From the NCBI GenBank assembly GCA_963675135.1, contig OY776134.1:69983643-70047642 (forward strand): DNA of 64,000 nt, in the 5' to 3' direction. Positions 22,870-35,650 of this stretch are shown one piece after another. Made by a program: the position numbers and the translations under genes. This DNA comes from Galeopsis tetrahit (lineage: Eukaryota > Streptophyta > Magnoliopsida > Lamiales > Lamiaceae). The notes below the pieces were generated by a model. The model searched no databases, had not been told where the DNA came from, and worked only from the letters and a program-made list of their open reading frames with translations. Positions within the stretch are counted from its first letter, which is position 1. Each line of letters begins with the position of its first letter.

Positions 22870-25125
22870 CTACGCGTTCGACTCGATCTCAATCATACTA
22901 TACCCAGGGACCTTCTTTGTCATCTTTGCTCTCACCATTTTACTCTCATTCCATTTACCCCCTTGTGCAAACACATTAGACAGCAGGGCGTAATATCCCG
23001 AATCGTCTGCTGCATCCATGTTCAAAAGCTCGCTTTCGACGCTGTTCAGAAAGTCCATCCTCTGATGGATTCTACACCCATTCACCAATGCACCCCAAAT
23101 GCTTGCATTTACGTGCAACCCCATCGACTTTATAACTTCATACGCACCATTTAAATCGCCCCCTCGACTTAACAAATCCACCAAACACGCGTAATGCTCG
23201 CAACTTGGGACAATACCAAAGTCTTCCACCATTGAGTTGAAGAATTTCTTTCCTTCTTTAACATATCCAGCATGGCTACATGCTGACAAAACATTCATAA
23301 ATGTAACATCATTTGGCTTTATTCCCAATTCCACCATTCTATTAAACAGAGCTATCGAATAATCAACATCACCGTGCATTGCATAACCTCCGATCATGCA
23401 ACTCCAAGACACGCTACTCCGCTCACTCATGTGATCGAATACTCTTCGAGCCATCCCAATGTCACCACATCGAGCATACATGTTTACCAGAGCCGTATCA
23501 ACGTACATGTCTTTGTTTACGCCAAAAGCAATCAGCTTATGGTGAATCCATTTCCCCTTGTCTGTAAAACCAAGATTTGAGCAAGCTTGAATTGCACTCA
23601 AGAAGGTTACTTCATCCATATCATGACACGAGGCGTACATTTCATCGAAGAGGCTGAGAGCTTCTTTCGAGTAACCATTTTGCGAAAGCCCACACATCAT
23701 AGAATTCCATGTTACAACACTGCTCTGTTTGGTACCACGAAATATTCGGATAGCTGAACTTATGAATCCATGTCTGGAATACATGTCGATAAGGGCATTC
23801 TCGACAAACTCGTTAGCGAGGTAAGATTTGGTAATGAGACAATGTATTTGACATCCCAGCTCTGAATGCCCGATCATTCCACAGGCCGATAGAGCACTAG
23901 CCAACGCGAAGGAATCGGGTAATATTCCATGAATCAGCATTTCGACGAAAAGTGACAGAGCTTCATCTGCCATTTGGTTCCTTGTATAACCTGATATGAG
24001 GATATTCCATGATACTATATGCTTGTTTTGAGCTGTATTGAAGAGTTCATTAGCATATACTAATTGACCACAATTAGCATACAAATCAATTAGTGAAGAC
24101 CTCAAGAAATCTCTATCCATATCAATATTGTTTCTGATAACATATCCATGAACAGATTTCCCTTCTCGAAGACATCCTAATCGAGCACAACAACACGCGA
24201 CGTTCATCAGAGTAACACTGTTGCCTTCCACTCTACACTCCACCATTTTAGTAAACGTCGTTAACGCTTCTAAATAGTATCCGTTTTGATTGTAGCACGA
24301 AACCAACGCTGTCCAAGAAACGACACTCTGATCAAATCGATTAGAGAAAAACAACCTTTCTGCACTACTCGAATCTCCGAGTTTTCCATACATTGCAACA
24401 AGGGAACTCCTTAATGCTTCATGATCACTTCCAAGATTCCTTGTCAGTACATAACCATGGCAGGACTTTCCAGCTCTCCATAAGCCCAACTCACCACAAG
24501 CCTCAGCTACACTGAGCATGGTAACGGAGTCAACTTCCATGCCTCGACTCGCCATTTCTCGAAAAATCCTCAATCCTTCACTTGCCTGTCCATTACGGAC
24601 GTAATTAGTTATTATTGAACTCCATGACACAGAATCTTTCATTGACATTTCATCAAACAGTTTCCGAGCATTATGCAAACACCCCATTTCACCATACATG
24701 CTCAACAGCGAGGTCTCAATTACGGGATCAGGCTCAAACCCAGATTTCAAAATCCTGGCATGGACCTTTTCTCCCATTCTGAGATCATTAACTGCAGAGC
24801 AAGCCCTCAAAACTGAAGGGAAAATATACTGGTTTAATTCCACCAAACTCTCTAACATGCACTGATACACACGAGTAGCTTCTTCAAAGAGACCATTCCA
24901 CACATGGCACTTGATCAGCACACCCCACATAAAGGAATCTGGATTTCGAAAGGTGTTAAAAACCAGTGTCGAAGATTGCACAGAACCTGTTTGTGAATAT
25001 GACTCAATGAGTTTGGTTGATGCAAGAGCATCTTTATGGAGTCCCGTGGTGATTAGATGTCCATGGAGTTGGGCAAGAGACCTCGGCGTCCTGCAAGCTT
25101 TGAAAAGGGGCATGTACAGCGTCAT
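22870..25125 (-). CDS. PLS-class pentatricopeptide repeat protein with E motif (At1g69350-like)
   Basis: Single-exon gene. The open frame extends to 25146, but that codon is GTG. The first ATG at 25123-25125 (MTLYMPLFKACRTPRSL) gives 751 residues. PLS repeats fill the protein: LIESYSQTGSVQSSTLVF, SVSWSSIITNYVRNGQASEG, LIDMYSRHGFISSAIRIF, SVSWSCMIGGYAMHGDVDY. The C-terminus has the E region (CLVDLLSRGGDLNGAYEVIK to YYALLSNVFAQGGKWNESK) and stops soon after, with no DYW domain. It is probably an organelle RNA-binding editing or processing factor. The start LFKACRTPRSLAQLHGHLI matches the At1g69350 type as remembered, whose neighbour At1g69360 is the DUF863 gene also found here. No frameshift or stop interrupts it. 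Confidence 0.93.
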   Translation of the reverse strand: MTLYMPLFKACRTPRSLAQLHGHLITTGLHKDALASTKLIESYSQTGSVQSSTLVFNTFRNPDSFMWGVLIKCHVWNGLFEEATRVYQCMLESLVELNQYIFPSVLRACSAVNDLRMGEKVHARILKSGFEPDPVIETSLLSMYGEMGCLHNARKLFDEMSMKDSVSWSSIITNYVRNGQASEGLRIFREMASRGMEVDSVTMLSVAEACGELGLWRAGKSCHGYVLTRNLGSDHEALRSSLVAMYGKLGDSSSAERLFFSNRFDQSVVSWTALVSCYNQNGYYLEALTTFTKMVECRVEGNSVTLMNVACCCARLGCLREGKSVHGYVIRNNIDMDRDFLRSSLIDLYANCGQLVYANELFNTAQNKHIVSWNILISGYTRNQMADEALSLFVEMLIHGILPDSFALASALSACGMIGHSELGCQIHCLITKSYLANEFVENALIDMYSRHGFISSAIRIFRGTKQSSVVTWNSMMCGLSQNGYSKEALSLFDEMYASCHDMDEVTFLSAIQACSNLGFTDKGKWIHHKLIAFGVNKDMYVDTALVNMYARCGDIGMARRVFDHMSERSSVSWSCMIGGYAMHGDVDYSIALFNRMVELGIKPNDVTFMNVLSACSHAGYVKEGKKFFNSMVEDFGIVPSCEHYACLVDLLSRGGDLNGAYEVIKSMGLHVNASIWGALVNGCRIHQRMDFLNSVESELLNMDAADDSGYYALLSNVFAQGGKWNESKMVRAKMTKKVPGYSMIEIESNA

Positions 25126-25146
25126 TCTCGCTACGCTACGCTGCAC

Positions 25147-25441
25147 TAAAACTCAATTCCACCATTTGTAACCCTGAAACAGGGGGATCTAAAAATGAAC
25201 CGGCTTTTCTTATTGTAGGTGGTGGCTAGTTAATTCAGTCGCATAACTTTCTAACATTTTTTAAAATGGTTCAAAAAATATTAAATGTATTAATATAGTT
25301 CTATTTTTTTTATATAATTTATTCTATTTTGGTTACAAAAAAGTTAAAATGTATCAATTTAATCTCATTTTTTCACAATTTATTTTGTTATGGTCACGAA
25401 AAAGTTAAATGTACCAATTTAGTCTCATTTCTTTGCAATTA
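25147..25441. other. Intergenic DNA upstream of the minus-strand PPR gene
   Basis: AT-rich, with a short diverged direct repeat: AAAAGTTAAAATGTATCAAT and AAAAAGTTAAATGTACCAAT near 25338 and 25399. No gene is seen. Confidence 0.5.
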
Positions 25442-25637
25442 CTCACTTCGTCCCCCTATAAGTTTCTCGATATTGTACCAGTAGGTCCAGTAATGTGATT
25501 GAAAGAGAGTGAGAGAAAAAATTGGATATAAAGTGAAATGTAAAAATAAAAAAATATTTACCAAAAAGAGTATAAGAAGCTTATAAACGAACGTACCAAA
25601 ATAGTAAAATAGAAAACTTATAGGCGAACTAAGAGAG
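25442..25637. mobile_element. Stowaway-like MITE
   Basis: It starts CTCACTTCGTCCCCCTATAA and ends CTTATAGGCGAACTAAGAGA before G, flanked by TA. The ends are inverted repeats with several mismatches. Confidence 0.75.
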
Positions 25638-25788
25638 TACATTTAACTTTTGGACCAAAACAGAACAAATTGCAAAAAAATGATGAGTACATTTAATTTT
25701 TTTAAGACAATTTAAAAAAAGGTAGAAAGTTATGAAACTAAATTTGCTTCTATATCAACTGTTCTGAATGAGAAGTGATTAACTTGTA

Positions 25789-26073
25789 CTCCCTCCGTCC
25801 CCGAAAAGTTTGCGGGGAATTTTGGACACATGGTTTAAGAAAAAAGTGTAATGATGAGAGTGTTGAGGGGTAATTTTGTAAACTTTTATATATAAAGTAA
25901 ACAAAGTAGGTGGATTGAGTGTATGATGGGCCCCAAAAGTAATGGCATGAAGGGTAAATATGTTTATATTGTGAGGGTGAAGATTGTAATGATTATTTCT
26001 ATTTTGAGGTATGCAAACTTTTCGGGGACAAACTAAAAAGGAAAGTATGAAAACTTTTCGGAGACGGAGGGAG
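25789..26073. mobile_element. Intact Stowaway-like MITE (reference for the nested copy)
   Basis: Left end CTCCCTCCGTCCCCGAAAAG and right end CTTTTCGGAGACGGAGGGAG pair closely, with TA on both sides. This is the uninterrupted relative, in reverse orientation, of the element at 6736-7276. It allows that nested insertion to be read precisely. Confidence 0.9.
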
Positions 26074-26414
26074 TAGGAATTAAGCTTATCATACAAGTAG
26101 AAGAACAAACATAGAACAACTCTAGTCCTATTTTATAAAAGAAGCTTTGTTAGTTCTTGACAAAGTATTCACGAGCTAGATAATTGAGTACACATAGAAT
26201 ATCTTCATGTGTTTTTTTAGTGTGTATGAAGTGTTCTAGGGTTTTTGAGGATCCGTCGAGATGTAAAATGACCCTCTTACCCCTTAAACTAGTACAGTTT
26301 AAACGATGAAAATCAAAACCGGTACAATTTAAGGGACAAAACCCTCCTGTACATCATAACAGGCTATATAAGCTTCAAACTCTTGGTACTGAATTTTTTT
26401 TTTTAGTGAAGAAT

Positions 26415-28643
26415 CTATGCATTTTCGTCCGCGTGTGGATCGTAGGGCAGTTCATGGCGAGACTGGTTATACTTGTCGCGCAGCTGCTTAATTGGTATAA
26501 AATCTCCAGCAGCATCCATCCCATAAAATAAAAAGGATGCATAAGGTTGATCAAACCTATCCTGCACATGCTCATTCAAATTCTACCAAATTAACAGACT
26601 AATTAGAAAACTCTGTAATTTGAGAGATGATGAATTGATGATGATTGAACTAACCGTGTCTTGTTCATCGGGTTCAACAAGATTCTCCTCAGCAACTGCA
26701 AGAAAATTCCATTGAGAGAAATAAGAACGAAAAGGGAAACGATATGAACCCCAGTTAAGTGCTCTTAGAGGAGCATATGAAAGGAATGCAATGATAGGTG
26801 TAGTGTTAAAGAAGAAACGAATGATGAATTTAACGGAACATTATGGATGGTATTAACTTATGCTTACCGTATGCCACTAAAAGGTTGGCGTCTTCATGTG
26901 TGTCGACCAACACCTGCAAAATGATGGATTAAAATAATCACATGAGATTGAAGAAAATGGAAAAGATGATAACAAAAGGCCTATTGGGTGCAAAAATACA
27001 AAGATCAATACTGAATCCTGTAAGACCTGATAAAAGGGTTGATCAGGGCCACGAGCCAGTTTGTCAACATTAGCACCCTCAATCCACGACTTTGACTCAC
27101 AGCACACTGGGTCCATCCCACAAATAACAGCCCGATATCCTATAATACCAAATCATACTTTAGTAAGATACACAATCGCGAGATTTTGGCAGCTAAAGTT
27201 CATCACTTGAACATGACTTCCAGTAAGTCAAAGCAGATTTTCGTAATAGAAGATTACACTATTCAGTAATTACTCTTGTTTAAAATCAATCTGCAGAAAA
27301 AGTATATTTATCCCAGAATATGTTATATGTATATACACTGGCATGGTTGTGAGGGGTTAATCTTCACTAGATAAGTTCAAGCCTTTTAGTCCACTAGCAT
27401 CTGCTCTCACCTAGAAACGGTACCAATATGGTATACGATTATCCAATCGAGTTCCAGTCAATTCTTACAGCTTCTTCATCACATAAATACTGCAAAATGA
27501 AGCCCTAAAATCTATGTCTGAAAAGACTGCATTCAATAAACTATTATATAACTACTCGCCTTTACATGCATAAAAATCATTAGCCCATATTATGTGAGTG
27601 GATTTCAAGAGGAAGCAGATGAAAAAGGGCAGTATGAAGTAACAATTTACCAAATTTTTTATGCTTCAATTTCTGACCCAAACGGAAAGCATATTTCGCA
27701 TCTTCATATGCTCGGGCCTTAATGGATGCAGATAAAGACTTCGCTTCAAGTTTGGAAATTTCATCCCGTAACTCAGCAGCCAAACTGTAATTCTCAGTCT
27801 CAACAGCCTTTTGCTGGTCGGCGCTGCAAGAAGTGGAATACTAACTATAAAGTTCCAGAATATACTGATTTCAGAAACTGGAAAATGATAAGATCTAAAC
27901 CTAGTCTGAATCAGCTACAACCCAGAACAGCTAAGGAACGGAGACTTACCGCAAACGTAAAATGCGTATAGCCATATCTTGAGCTTCACTCTTGGATGCT
28001 GATCCCCTTCTGCTTTCTTGGAGTTTAATAACTTCTGATTCAACCTTCAAATAAATACATAACATAACAATTGACACAGAAACATTAGGAACTAGTGTCC
28101 CCAGAAAGATTTGCACAAATTGGGAAAAACCAAATAGAAGGCTCTTTCCAAAATGAACTTAATCCAAACCTCAGTCAACTTGTTCCTCAGTTGCTGTGCA
28201 GCTTCATATTCCTCCAAATTCAAAGCATACTGCAACATAACCACACTGATAAGTCAACTAACTTTTTTTCCACTTATCCAACACTTGTTGATAGAGTTGC
28301 AGCATCAAACCTGTACTCGGGTTGCCAAGTCCAGCTCAAAGAAAAACATTAGAATATCCTCGTTGGCGATTTCACTATGCTCACAGCTTGCATTGAATTC
28401 TGATCCCTTACCACTTCCTTTAAATAGCCATCCGGCTTGAACCCTCAAACTTCTACGCTGAGGTACGTCACTTAGTCCGTTAAAGGAACCGACTCCTCCA
28501 CCAAAAGCACAAACGCACGATTTTCCAACCTCGAGAACTATATGTGGCTCTCTCAATTGGACACAGTTTCTCTTCAACCAATCCTTTGATTCACAAAAAT
28601 TGTATCTAGAAGTCACTAAAGTGTTTGTCGAAATTTGCACCAT
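26415..28643 (-). CDS. CLPF: ClpF-like plastid Clp adaptor: UVR motif plus YccV/HspQ-like domain
   Basis: Predicted exons in transcript order: 28643-28311, 28229-28170, 28044-27950, 27823-27651, 27139-27027, 26913-26868, 26695-26655, 26561-26415; all phases agree, giving 335 residues. The N-terminal ~110 residues look like a transit peptide plus leader. A helical region YALNLEEYEAAQQLRNKL is followed by a UvrB/UvrC-type motif at about 166-190 (QQKAVETENYSLAAELRDEI). Residues ~212-325 form a YccV/hemimethylated-DNA-binding-like domain: GQKLKHKKFGYRAVICGMDP, DQPFYQVLVDT, FLFYGMDAAGDFIPIKQLR. This order is that of Arabidopsis ClpF (At2g03390, from memory), a chloroplast partner of ClpS1 that delivers substrates to the Clp protease. 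The last acceptor could instead be 21 bases earlier (exon from 26582), adding seven residues in frame. Confidence 0.9.
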
Positions 28644-29160
28644 TTTACCAGTAGAATCACCCTCCCAAAATCCTCCTCAATCTCTTACACCATTGTATTC
28701 CATCTAAAACAAGTTCATAAAGCCACACAAAAGAATTCAATTCACACAGATTATGCACAATATTGCAAACCTCAATCCCATTGAACAAATTCTAGCTTTT
28801 GATAAATTTAAATGGCATTAAGGGCATCTCAATCAAAAAATCGCTCCACGCAGCCAATTTAATAACAAAAACAATAAACCCACAACCGCCAAACACTGAA
28901 AATCTTTCAAGAAACCATGCAGACAAATATTCACATTGGAATTGCAATATCTCAACCAATATTCGACGGATAAGTTCTTAATCTATACCAAAAATATGTT
29001 ATTTGGTGTAACTTGAAAGATTATATCTCAAAATTTGATAAATTTATACCTGGGAAGTTAGTCGCTGGAACTAATTTGTGAAGCAGCAGCAGAAAGGATT
29101 GCGGGGTTTCTCGTTGCAGCGCGACTTTGTATGTGAGTCACACAGCTTTCTTAACCGAAA
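28644..29160 (-). other. Leader region of the ClpF-like gene
   Basis: On the minus strand, a donor-like GGTATAAA near 29050 follows a plausible non-coding exon at about 29055-29150. An intron would reach close to the ATG at 28643. This is inferred from splice-like signals only. Confidence 0.35.
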
Positions 29161-30097
29161 AAGAAAATGAAAATATCAGAATTAAGAAGAAAAGGCTAAC
29201 ACCCACCATTTTTTTTTATATATATTCGTATATTCCTTTTTAATTATTTATACCTTCAAATGTAATTATGGAATAAATATATAAATTTTTTGTTATTTTT
29301 TGACAGAGATTAAGAAATGTAATTAAATAATACAGACATGAACAGAAAAAGTAAGATATAAATTGAAGTGTAAAAATAAAAAATTACTCCCTCCGTCGCA
29401 TTTATCAAAAAGAGTATGAAAAAGTTATAGATGGACTAACTAAAATGGTAAAATGAAAAACTTATTGAAAGAGAGAATATAAAATTAGCCATCAAAATAA
29501 TGAAGAAATAAAAAAAGGAAGAAAGTTTAGGAATGACATTATGACAATGAATAGGATCGGATATTTGGATACTAGACCCGTCCAATTCTATAAGCGGAGC
29601 AGATCGGGGCGACCCATTAATTGTTCAATTGAGTTAATAATACAATTATGTTATATAAGACATTCCGGTGGATTAAGTCATTTGGGGTAATAAAAAAACT
29701 TGATACGTGTGTTATTAATTTGATACCTTTATAGTAAAGTCTAAAAAGAGCCAGTTGTGAATAGTTTATGCTAAAAAAAAACCTAATATAGAAATATTGG
29801 AACTCATTAAAACTGGGCATGCCAAATTAGAAGAAAATACAAATAGTAAAAAAATACTTCAATAGATACAGAATGGAAAGTGTCCTAGACTAAACTAGGT
29901 GGTGTTTGCAAACTCGGAATCACTTTTTCAAAAGTTGTCTTTTACATTTTTTTTGAAAAAAGTGATTCTGAAAGCTAGCTACCTGTATAAAAAATAAAAA
30001 AACCTCACTACCAAACACGAATCACGTCAACAAAAAAGAGGAAGACGACGAAGTCGTGAAACTCCGAAGAGGAAACATCTTTGGTACATAATAATTA
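29161..30097. other. Intergenic DNA with MITE traces
   Basis: A Stowaway left end (CTCCCTCCGTCGCATTTATC) occurs at about 29388 without a clear right end. At about 29895-30015 an imperfect inverted repeat (GGTGGTGTTTGCAAACTC versus CTACCAAACAC, with AATCACTTTTTC versus GAAAAAAGTGATT inside) looks like a small hAT-type MITE. No gene was found. Confidence 0.45.
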
Positions 30098-33000
30098 CTA
30101 TGATCTCTGATAGACATAATTTGTTCTTGGATCCACAATAACCCCCTTCCCTCCATTTACTTCTAAATCATGCCTGCATTATATTTTGCACCAAATGGTT
30201 ACACAGTTATCTGATTGACTATCAATCAGACTGCTCAGATATGAAATCAAAAAAAATTATTAAACGGAAACAAGCTTACTGAAATACGAAATCCGGAATG
30301 CTTAATTGCTCACGGGGGACATATCTGAAGAGCTTCAGAAGACGATCAACATAGACAACCTTCTTCCATACCTAAAAAATATTGCAAATTTCATAAGCTT
30401 TGGACATAGGGTACCAAAATATAATACTATTCTTTTTGAAATTTAAGCTCACCACATTGTCCACGAATAGCTGCATTGCAAATATCGCGGATTTTAGCCC
30501 AAAGGTTGGATGAAGGACGTATATTGCCTACACCATAGAAGCAGACATCAGTTAATACCAATTCTGTAACTGTATATGTTAAAGAGGTTATAGAAGAACG
30601 CTCGTACATGAAGATTACGTTGGTGCTTTCGACCAAGTATTTGCTCTAATCTCTTCATCCATCCCAAATCTGGTTGCCTGTTAGCTCAAATAGTTTTTTT
30701 TTTAGTTAAATTAAATAGTTTCCACTAACAAGATTAAAAAGAATATTTAGAACACAGATTTTCAGATCAAAGAAGCTCTACATAGTATATGCAATAAAGA
30801 AAGTGATGCCAAGATCAAAAGATGAGGAGAAATACTCACATCTGTAAGGATGCAGCGGAATGGAAATAAACAATAGTATATGGCTTCTGTATCACGGGCT
30901 CAAACTCCTGAGAACACACGATATCAGATTAACTTAGACGTCACATGACATGAAAAGTGAATCCATGAAAATTTTAAGAAACATAACAGAAAACAGCTGT
31001 AAATTTTCACCTTTACTACATACAACACAAACCGTTCTAAATCAAGACACCTCAACAAAAAATGTGCTCCAACCACCACCATCACTGGGCGACCTTCACT
31101 ATCAACCCCACCTCGATAACTGAAATAGATACAAGATATACAATTTACGATCTGGATGTCAACACATTTAAATCACTTTTGCCATTTTATGTACTGAAAC
31201 AGAGACGCGCAAGTTTTTGAAATAGTTAAGTGATCACTTTATACTATGCTTATTGTGTAAGAGTTTTAGGGTCAAACATCCCTATTATGCTAAATATCAG
31301 AATATCAGAAAATCAGAAAATATCCACATCTGCAAGTATAACTGTCTTTGTTAAAGAGGTAATATAAGACTCTGCAAGTAACACAATACCCCATGAAAGA
31401 ACTTCTCAGTTTCTTACACTATTCTCATTTCAGCAATTTCTGAAAGATTGAGTGAATTTGCTTTAGCAAGATATCTAGAATGAAGAGAATATTCTTCAGC
31501 AGCAGACAAAGGAGGACCCCCTAGGTTACCGTATCCAAGCATTTTAGCAAAATCCCAACCACTTCGTGCCTCAGCAGCTTTTTCCCACTGTTCTAATCGT
31601 CTCTGGTCTGGATCTTGGATCAACGACATAAACGCAGGGTCCAGATATGAAGTCAAGAATGATGAGTTCCTACATAAAGACAAAATCATAAGGTTGGTCT
31701 GAGAATCAATAGACTGGAGGCAAAGCATTTTGGAAGGAACATAAAGCTAGTTTTGAATATTAACATGGGGTTTGCATCATACACATAAAAAGTGACATAT
31801 GGCTATGGTCGCATAATGATAATGGAAATGCTATGTCAGAATGAGTGAAGGATGTCGAAATGAATGAAACTTGAGAGTGAGTTTCAGTGAAGAATGTTGA
31901 AATGAATGAAACTTGAGAGTGAGTTTCTCAGGAAAACAAAAGGATTTAAAGGAAAGATACTGCTACAATGATATCCAGATAATAGAAGCTGACTTCATGT
32001 CATCAAATGGCGAGAAAACAATAACAAGATATTGATTATAGAGCAGTAGGAGGAAAGCTTCATGATTTGTGTAGTGAGTTTGAACAAACTTAAACCAGGA
32101 CCATATTGGGTAGAAACTAAAACATTAGGAAAAACAATGCATAAAGAGGTACACATATGACGACATTTGCTCGTTGAGGCTTCAGATAAAGGGGTGGGAA
32201 AAGTAGAGTGCAACACTAACATTCTTGGAAGCCCAACATCTATGACTGGAACATCATTCGAGATTTCAGGAATTCTTGGACCACTCTTCTTCTTCTTCAA
32301 ATTAGGTAAGGGCGTTATTCTGATTTTTCGTTCATCCATCAATGTCTCGCCATTTTCATCTCCAACATCTGCAGGAAGTTTTGCTCTCGCTATCACCTCC
32401 TCTTTGGCATCCCGTGGAAGGTAAAGCGGAAGCAATCTACAGTAAGCAGCACATGAATGTCAAACATCAAACATCAGAATACAATTGTGTATGTATATCG
32501 TATAAATATACTAAATGATAGTTTCAAAGAGCAAACCTCTTGTATATATCTGTGTCAGATGATGTTGTAGTACAAAATATGACTGCATGTACTTTATCTT
32601 TTTGTTTCTCAAGAAATCGCCTAACAGTTCCTAGATTAAGAAAAAGGGAGGGTGGGAGAGTGAACTTGGATATTCGTTCAGGATCATTAAAGTGAAACAA
32701 GTTAAAGCACATAGGAAAAAAAAGGGAGTTACTTATTGCCACATGCGCAGCTGGTTCTCGTGGATAATGTTTGGTTTCTGAGTATATACAGCCAATTGCA
32801 ATGCTGCATTCATATTGTAAAACAGCTTCGATCAAGAAATTTACAGATAAATCCATGAGAATAAGGAAAATTAAATAACTTGATTCAACGCTTGCTATAG
32901 AACAACCTCTGCAGCCCACTTTCAACGAGAAGTTCAAGGCAAGATCTATAGCAATGACTCAAAGCATTCTCTGCAGCAGTATGATATTTTATAGCATACT

Positions 33001-34998
33001 TGGGACCAACTGTATGTATAACCCTCCTGCAAAAGTGCAAATTACAATAAAATGCTTAGTTTTTTTATACCAAAAATTAAAAATCAATATAGTAAAACAT
33101 CAAATCTGATACTATCTAACTCGAGCCATCCAAATCCGGATTGGCCAATCCCAAATCAAACACGGCCTTAAGGTCTCACAGATCTCCTCTAAGATGTTAC
33201 TCACTCTGAGAAGCAATCACATAGGTATTTGTGTCAAGGCCTGGATACAAATGCAACAACAGCAACTTTCATTTCTTAGTTTCATCATTAATGAAACTTT
33301 TATTGGGTTGCTTTCCACAATCATTAAAGAAGTCCAATGCCTGATTAATAAATAAGTGAAAATGAACGAGTATACAGGACCACAAGAGACGCTGTTGGCA
33401 TTCATACAACCATAGAGCAGTTCATATATATAACGACTAAAGCTTTATAATAAAAAATTGAGATAATTACCTTGCAGGAAGATCATACGCATTAGTCATT
33501 TTAGCCATCCCTGTTCGGCAACCTCCCTGTAATTATCAGCACAGATTACACATGATCAATTAAAGTCTTTTACCAATGTAATCAGATCATATTGAACATT
33601 TGAGAACATTATAGAAGCATCTTAGTGTTATTTATTGTAATTAAATGGATTTTTAATGTGCCCTTACCAAAGCAAGTTTTGATAACCTCCGAGGAGATCT
33701 AGCTTTTGACAATTTTCACATAAGTCAATCTATGGAGTAACACAGGTTATTCTAAAAGATACTAAATCTTCGACAATTTATAAACAGTAAACATGTCATT
33801 CAAAGCAAGAATTCCTGTAAAATACTTATGTCGAACTTAAGTCTCAATATTTTTAAATGGTATACCAGTGTAGCACATTCATCTGCAAGGGCGAGTCCAG
33901 CCGCAGCATGCAAACCGGGACTGCTGTGTGCTTCATCTAAGCTCTGTCAATCATGCAGTAACATGTGTTATAAGGAGAAACATCCAGCTCAAAAACAATA
34001 ATAACATGAACACATACTCACACTATATCAAAGAAAATTTATTGTATTGGAATCCACAATTTTCAAAATTTGATGAGTATACTGAAGTAGAAATTGCATG
34101 GACAAGAAGTAAGGTTGTTGCTCAAATGATGAAATTGCATTCCATGAAAAGCAACCAATTATAACCTAGAAAGCAAATGTGATGTATGCAAGATCCATCT
34201 TCCATCGAGATGAATCACTAATCTATGAGTCAAAATTGGAATGGTCCGCTCCCACCCCTTAAAGTAAACTTTGAGTGGTTTATAAGTGTATAAAATGGAC
34301 TTCTTTCTAGGTGTGACACAATAAATTTTGGTTATGTAGAAAATAGCATACATTAAGCCAGAAGAATGCTGACTTAGAATTACTAAACATGCAGTAAGGG
34401 CAGTCTTCATCAGTTTTCAAGCCCAACCAATTGTATGCACCATGGAAAGGCACTCGGCCTACATATATTTACACAAAGTAAACATTCAGTAAATCAAATA
34501 ACTCTCTGTATCTCACAAACACAAGGATCAAATGTTTGTGATCAGTTATCTCTCCAAGGTAACAAGGACAAGATGGGATACACAGCACACCAGAAAAAGC
34601 TACAACACAACCAAACCCATGGTCACAAATGTAACATCGCTGTAGATAATTGTAACAGGTCGTCATTGCAACTAACAATTACACACCTCATTAGTTGAAT
34701 TCACTACTGCATCAACCTCAAGATTCCAAGGGTCTCCCCTCCACAGATATATCTTTGTGTTAATTTCAGGATCCACCGGGAACCTAGTTAGCATTCCATA
34801 CCCATTATTCTCACCCTCTGCGGTAGAAGCCAAAGGGTCAAGAAAATGTGAATTTGGAAAATCATTATCTACATTCTCTTGCAAGTATCTAAGCTCTAAA
34901 TCACTCCACCGTGGAATTTGATCTATTGTCACCACGGAATCCCCACTATCTGTTGGCAAGCCTCCACGATTAGTGGTCGCAACTCCAGCTCGTTGCAT
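30098..34998 (-). CDS. Macro domain plus SEC14/CRAL-TRIO protein (GDAP2-like, At1g69340-like)
   Basis: Fourteen predicted exons in transcript order: 34998-34687, 33943-33866, 33526-33471, 33026-32907, 32803-32733, 32630-32537, 32436-32155, 31669-31418, 31119-31011, 30907-30840, 30677-30608, 30527-30453, 30371-30280, 30173-30098; phases agree, 584 residues. The open frame extends to a GTG at 35007, so the first ATG (MQRAGVATTNRGG) is used. The macro domain spans about residues 80-245: WRGDPWNLEVDAVVNSTNE, SPGLHAAAGLALADECATL, GGCRTGMAKMTNAYDLPAR, VIHTVGPKYA. The C-terminal SEC14-like domain starts near 420: YRGGVDSEGRPVMVVVGAHF, PYTIVYFHSAASLQMQPDLG, YVLHPTFGLKSAIFAMQLF, QLSIPDFVFQHDLEVNGGKG. 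Macro domains bind ADP-ribose-type ligands and SEC14 domains bind lipids; the joint role is unknown. The architecture is that of animal GDAP2. Confidence 0.92.
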
Positions 34999-35650
34999 GT
35001 TTACCACCCAAAATCAAATATTCTCCCCCTTTGCTCTCTAGCCAGCATCAAACATGCATCCTCGATGTAGCTATCACCAAGTCTGCTACAATATGCTAAA
35101 ACATCAATTCCAACAACGCCACCACAATGTCCTACAATAAATAAACTAAATATCCAGGATAACAGAAATCCAAAATCCAAGCATAAGCCTCAATTAGTGT
35201 CAATAAAATCATTAATGAGTAGCTATAACTCTCAATTAATAGAGAGCTGCATTCTCAACCCATAAGCAAATCTTCTGGCAACTAATTCAGAAAACTTTAT
35301 TAAATTGAACACCCACAGGCCACAGCACACATTTAATTCAGATTCTCCCAATTGAAACGTCGATTTGTATAAAGAAAAAATCATCTACACGCAATTTATA
35401 CATAACGGAAATATAAAATCAAACCTAATCTTAGACCAAATCAAGGCTTATCAAAACTATGTAAAATTCCGGCATTCTTTCCAATGCATGCGGATACCTC
35501 CACATTATTTGGTGCCACATACCTGGTTTGGAATTCGGGCGTAACGAATTCCAGAGAGAAAGTGAGGATTTCAATGGAGAAAAAACGCGGTTGGCAGAAG
35601 ATCGACGAGTCTCGGATGGAAAATCTCTCTTTTTTTTCTTTTCCTTTTCC
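34999..35650 (-). other. Leader region of the macro-SEC14 gene
   Basis: On the minus strand a purine-rich exon at about 35521-35640 ends at a donor (CCAG then GTATGTGG), giving a probable leader intron up to near 35030. The acceptor was not resolved. The forward open frame at 35484-35672 is the antisense of this leader. Confidence 0.4.
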
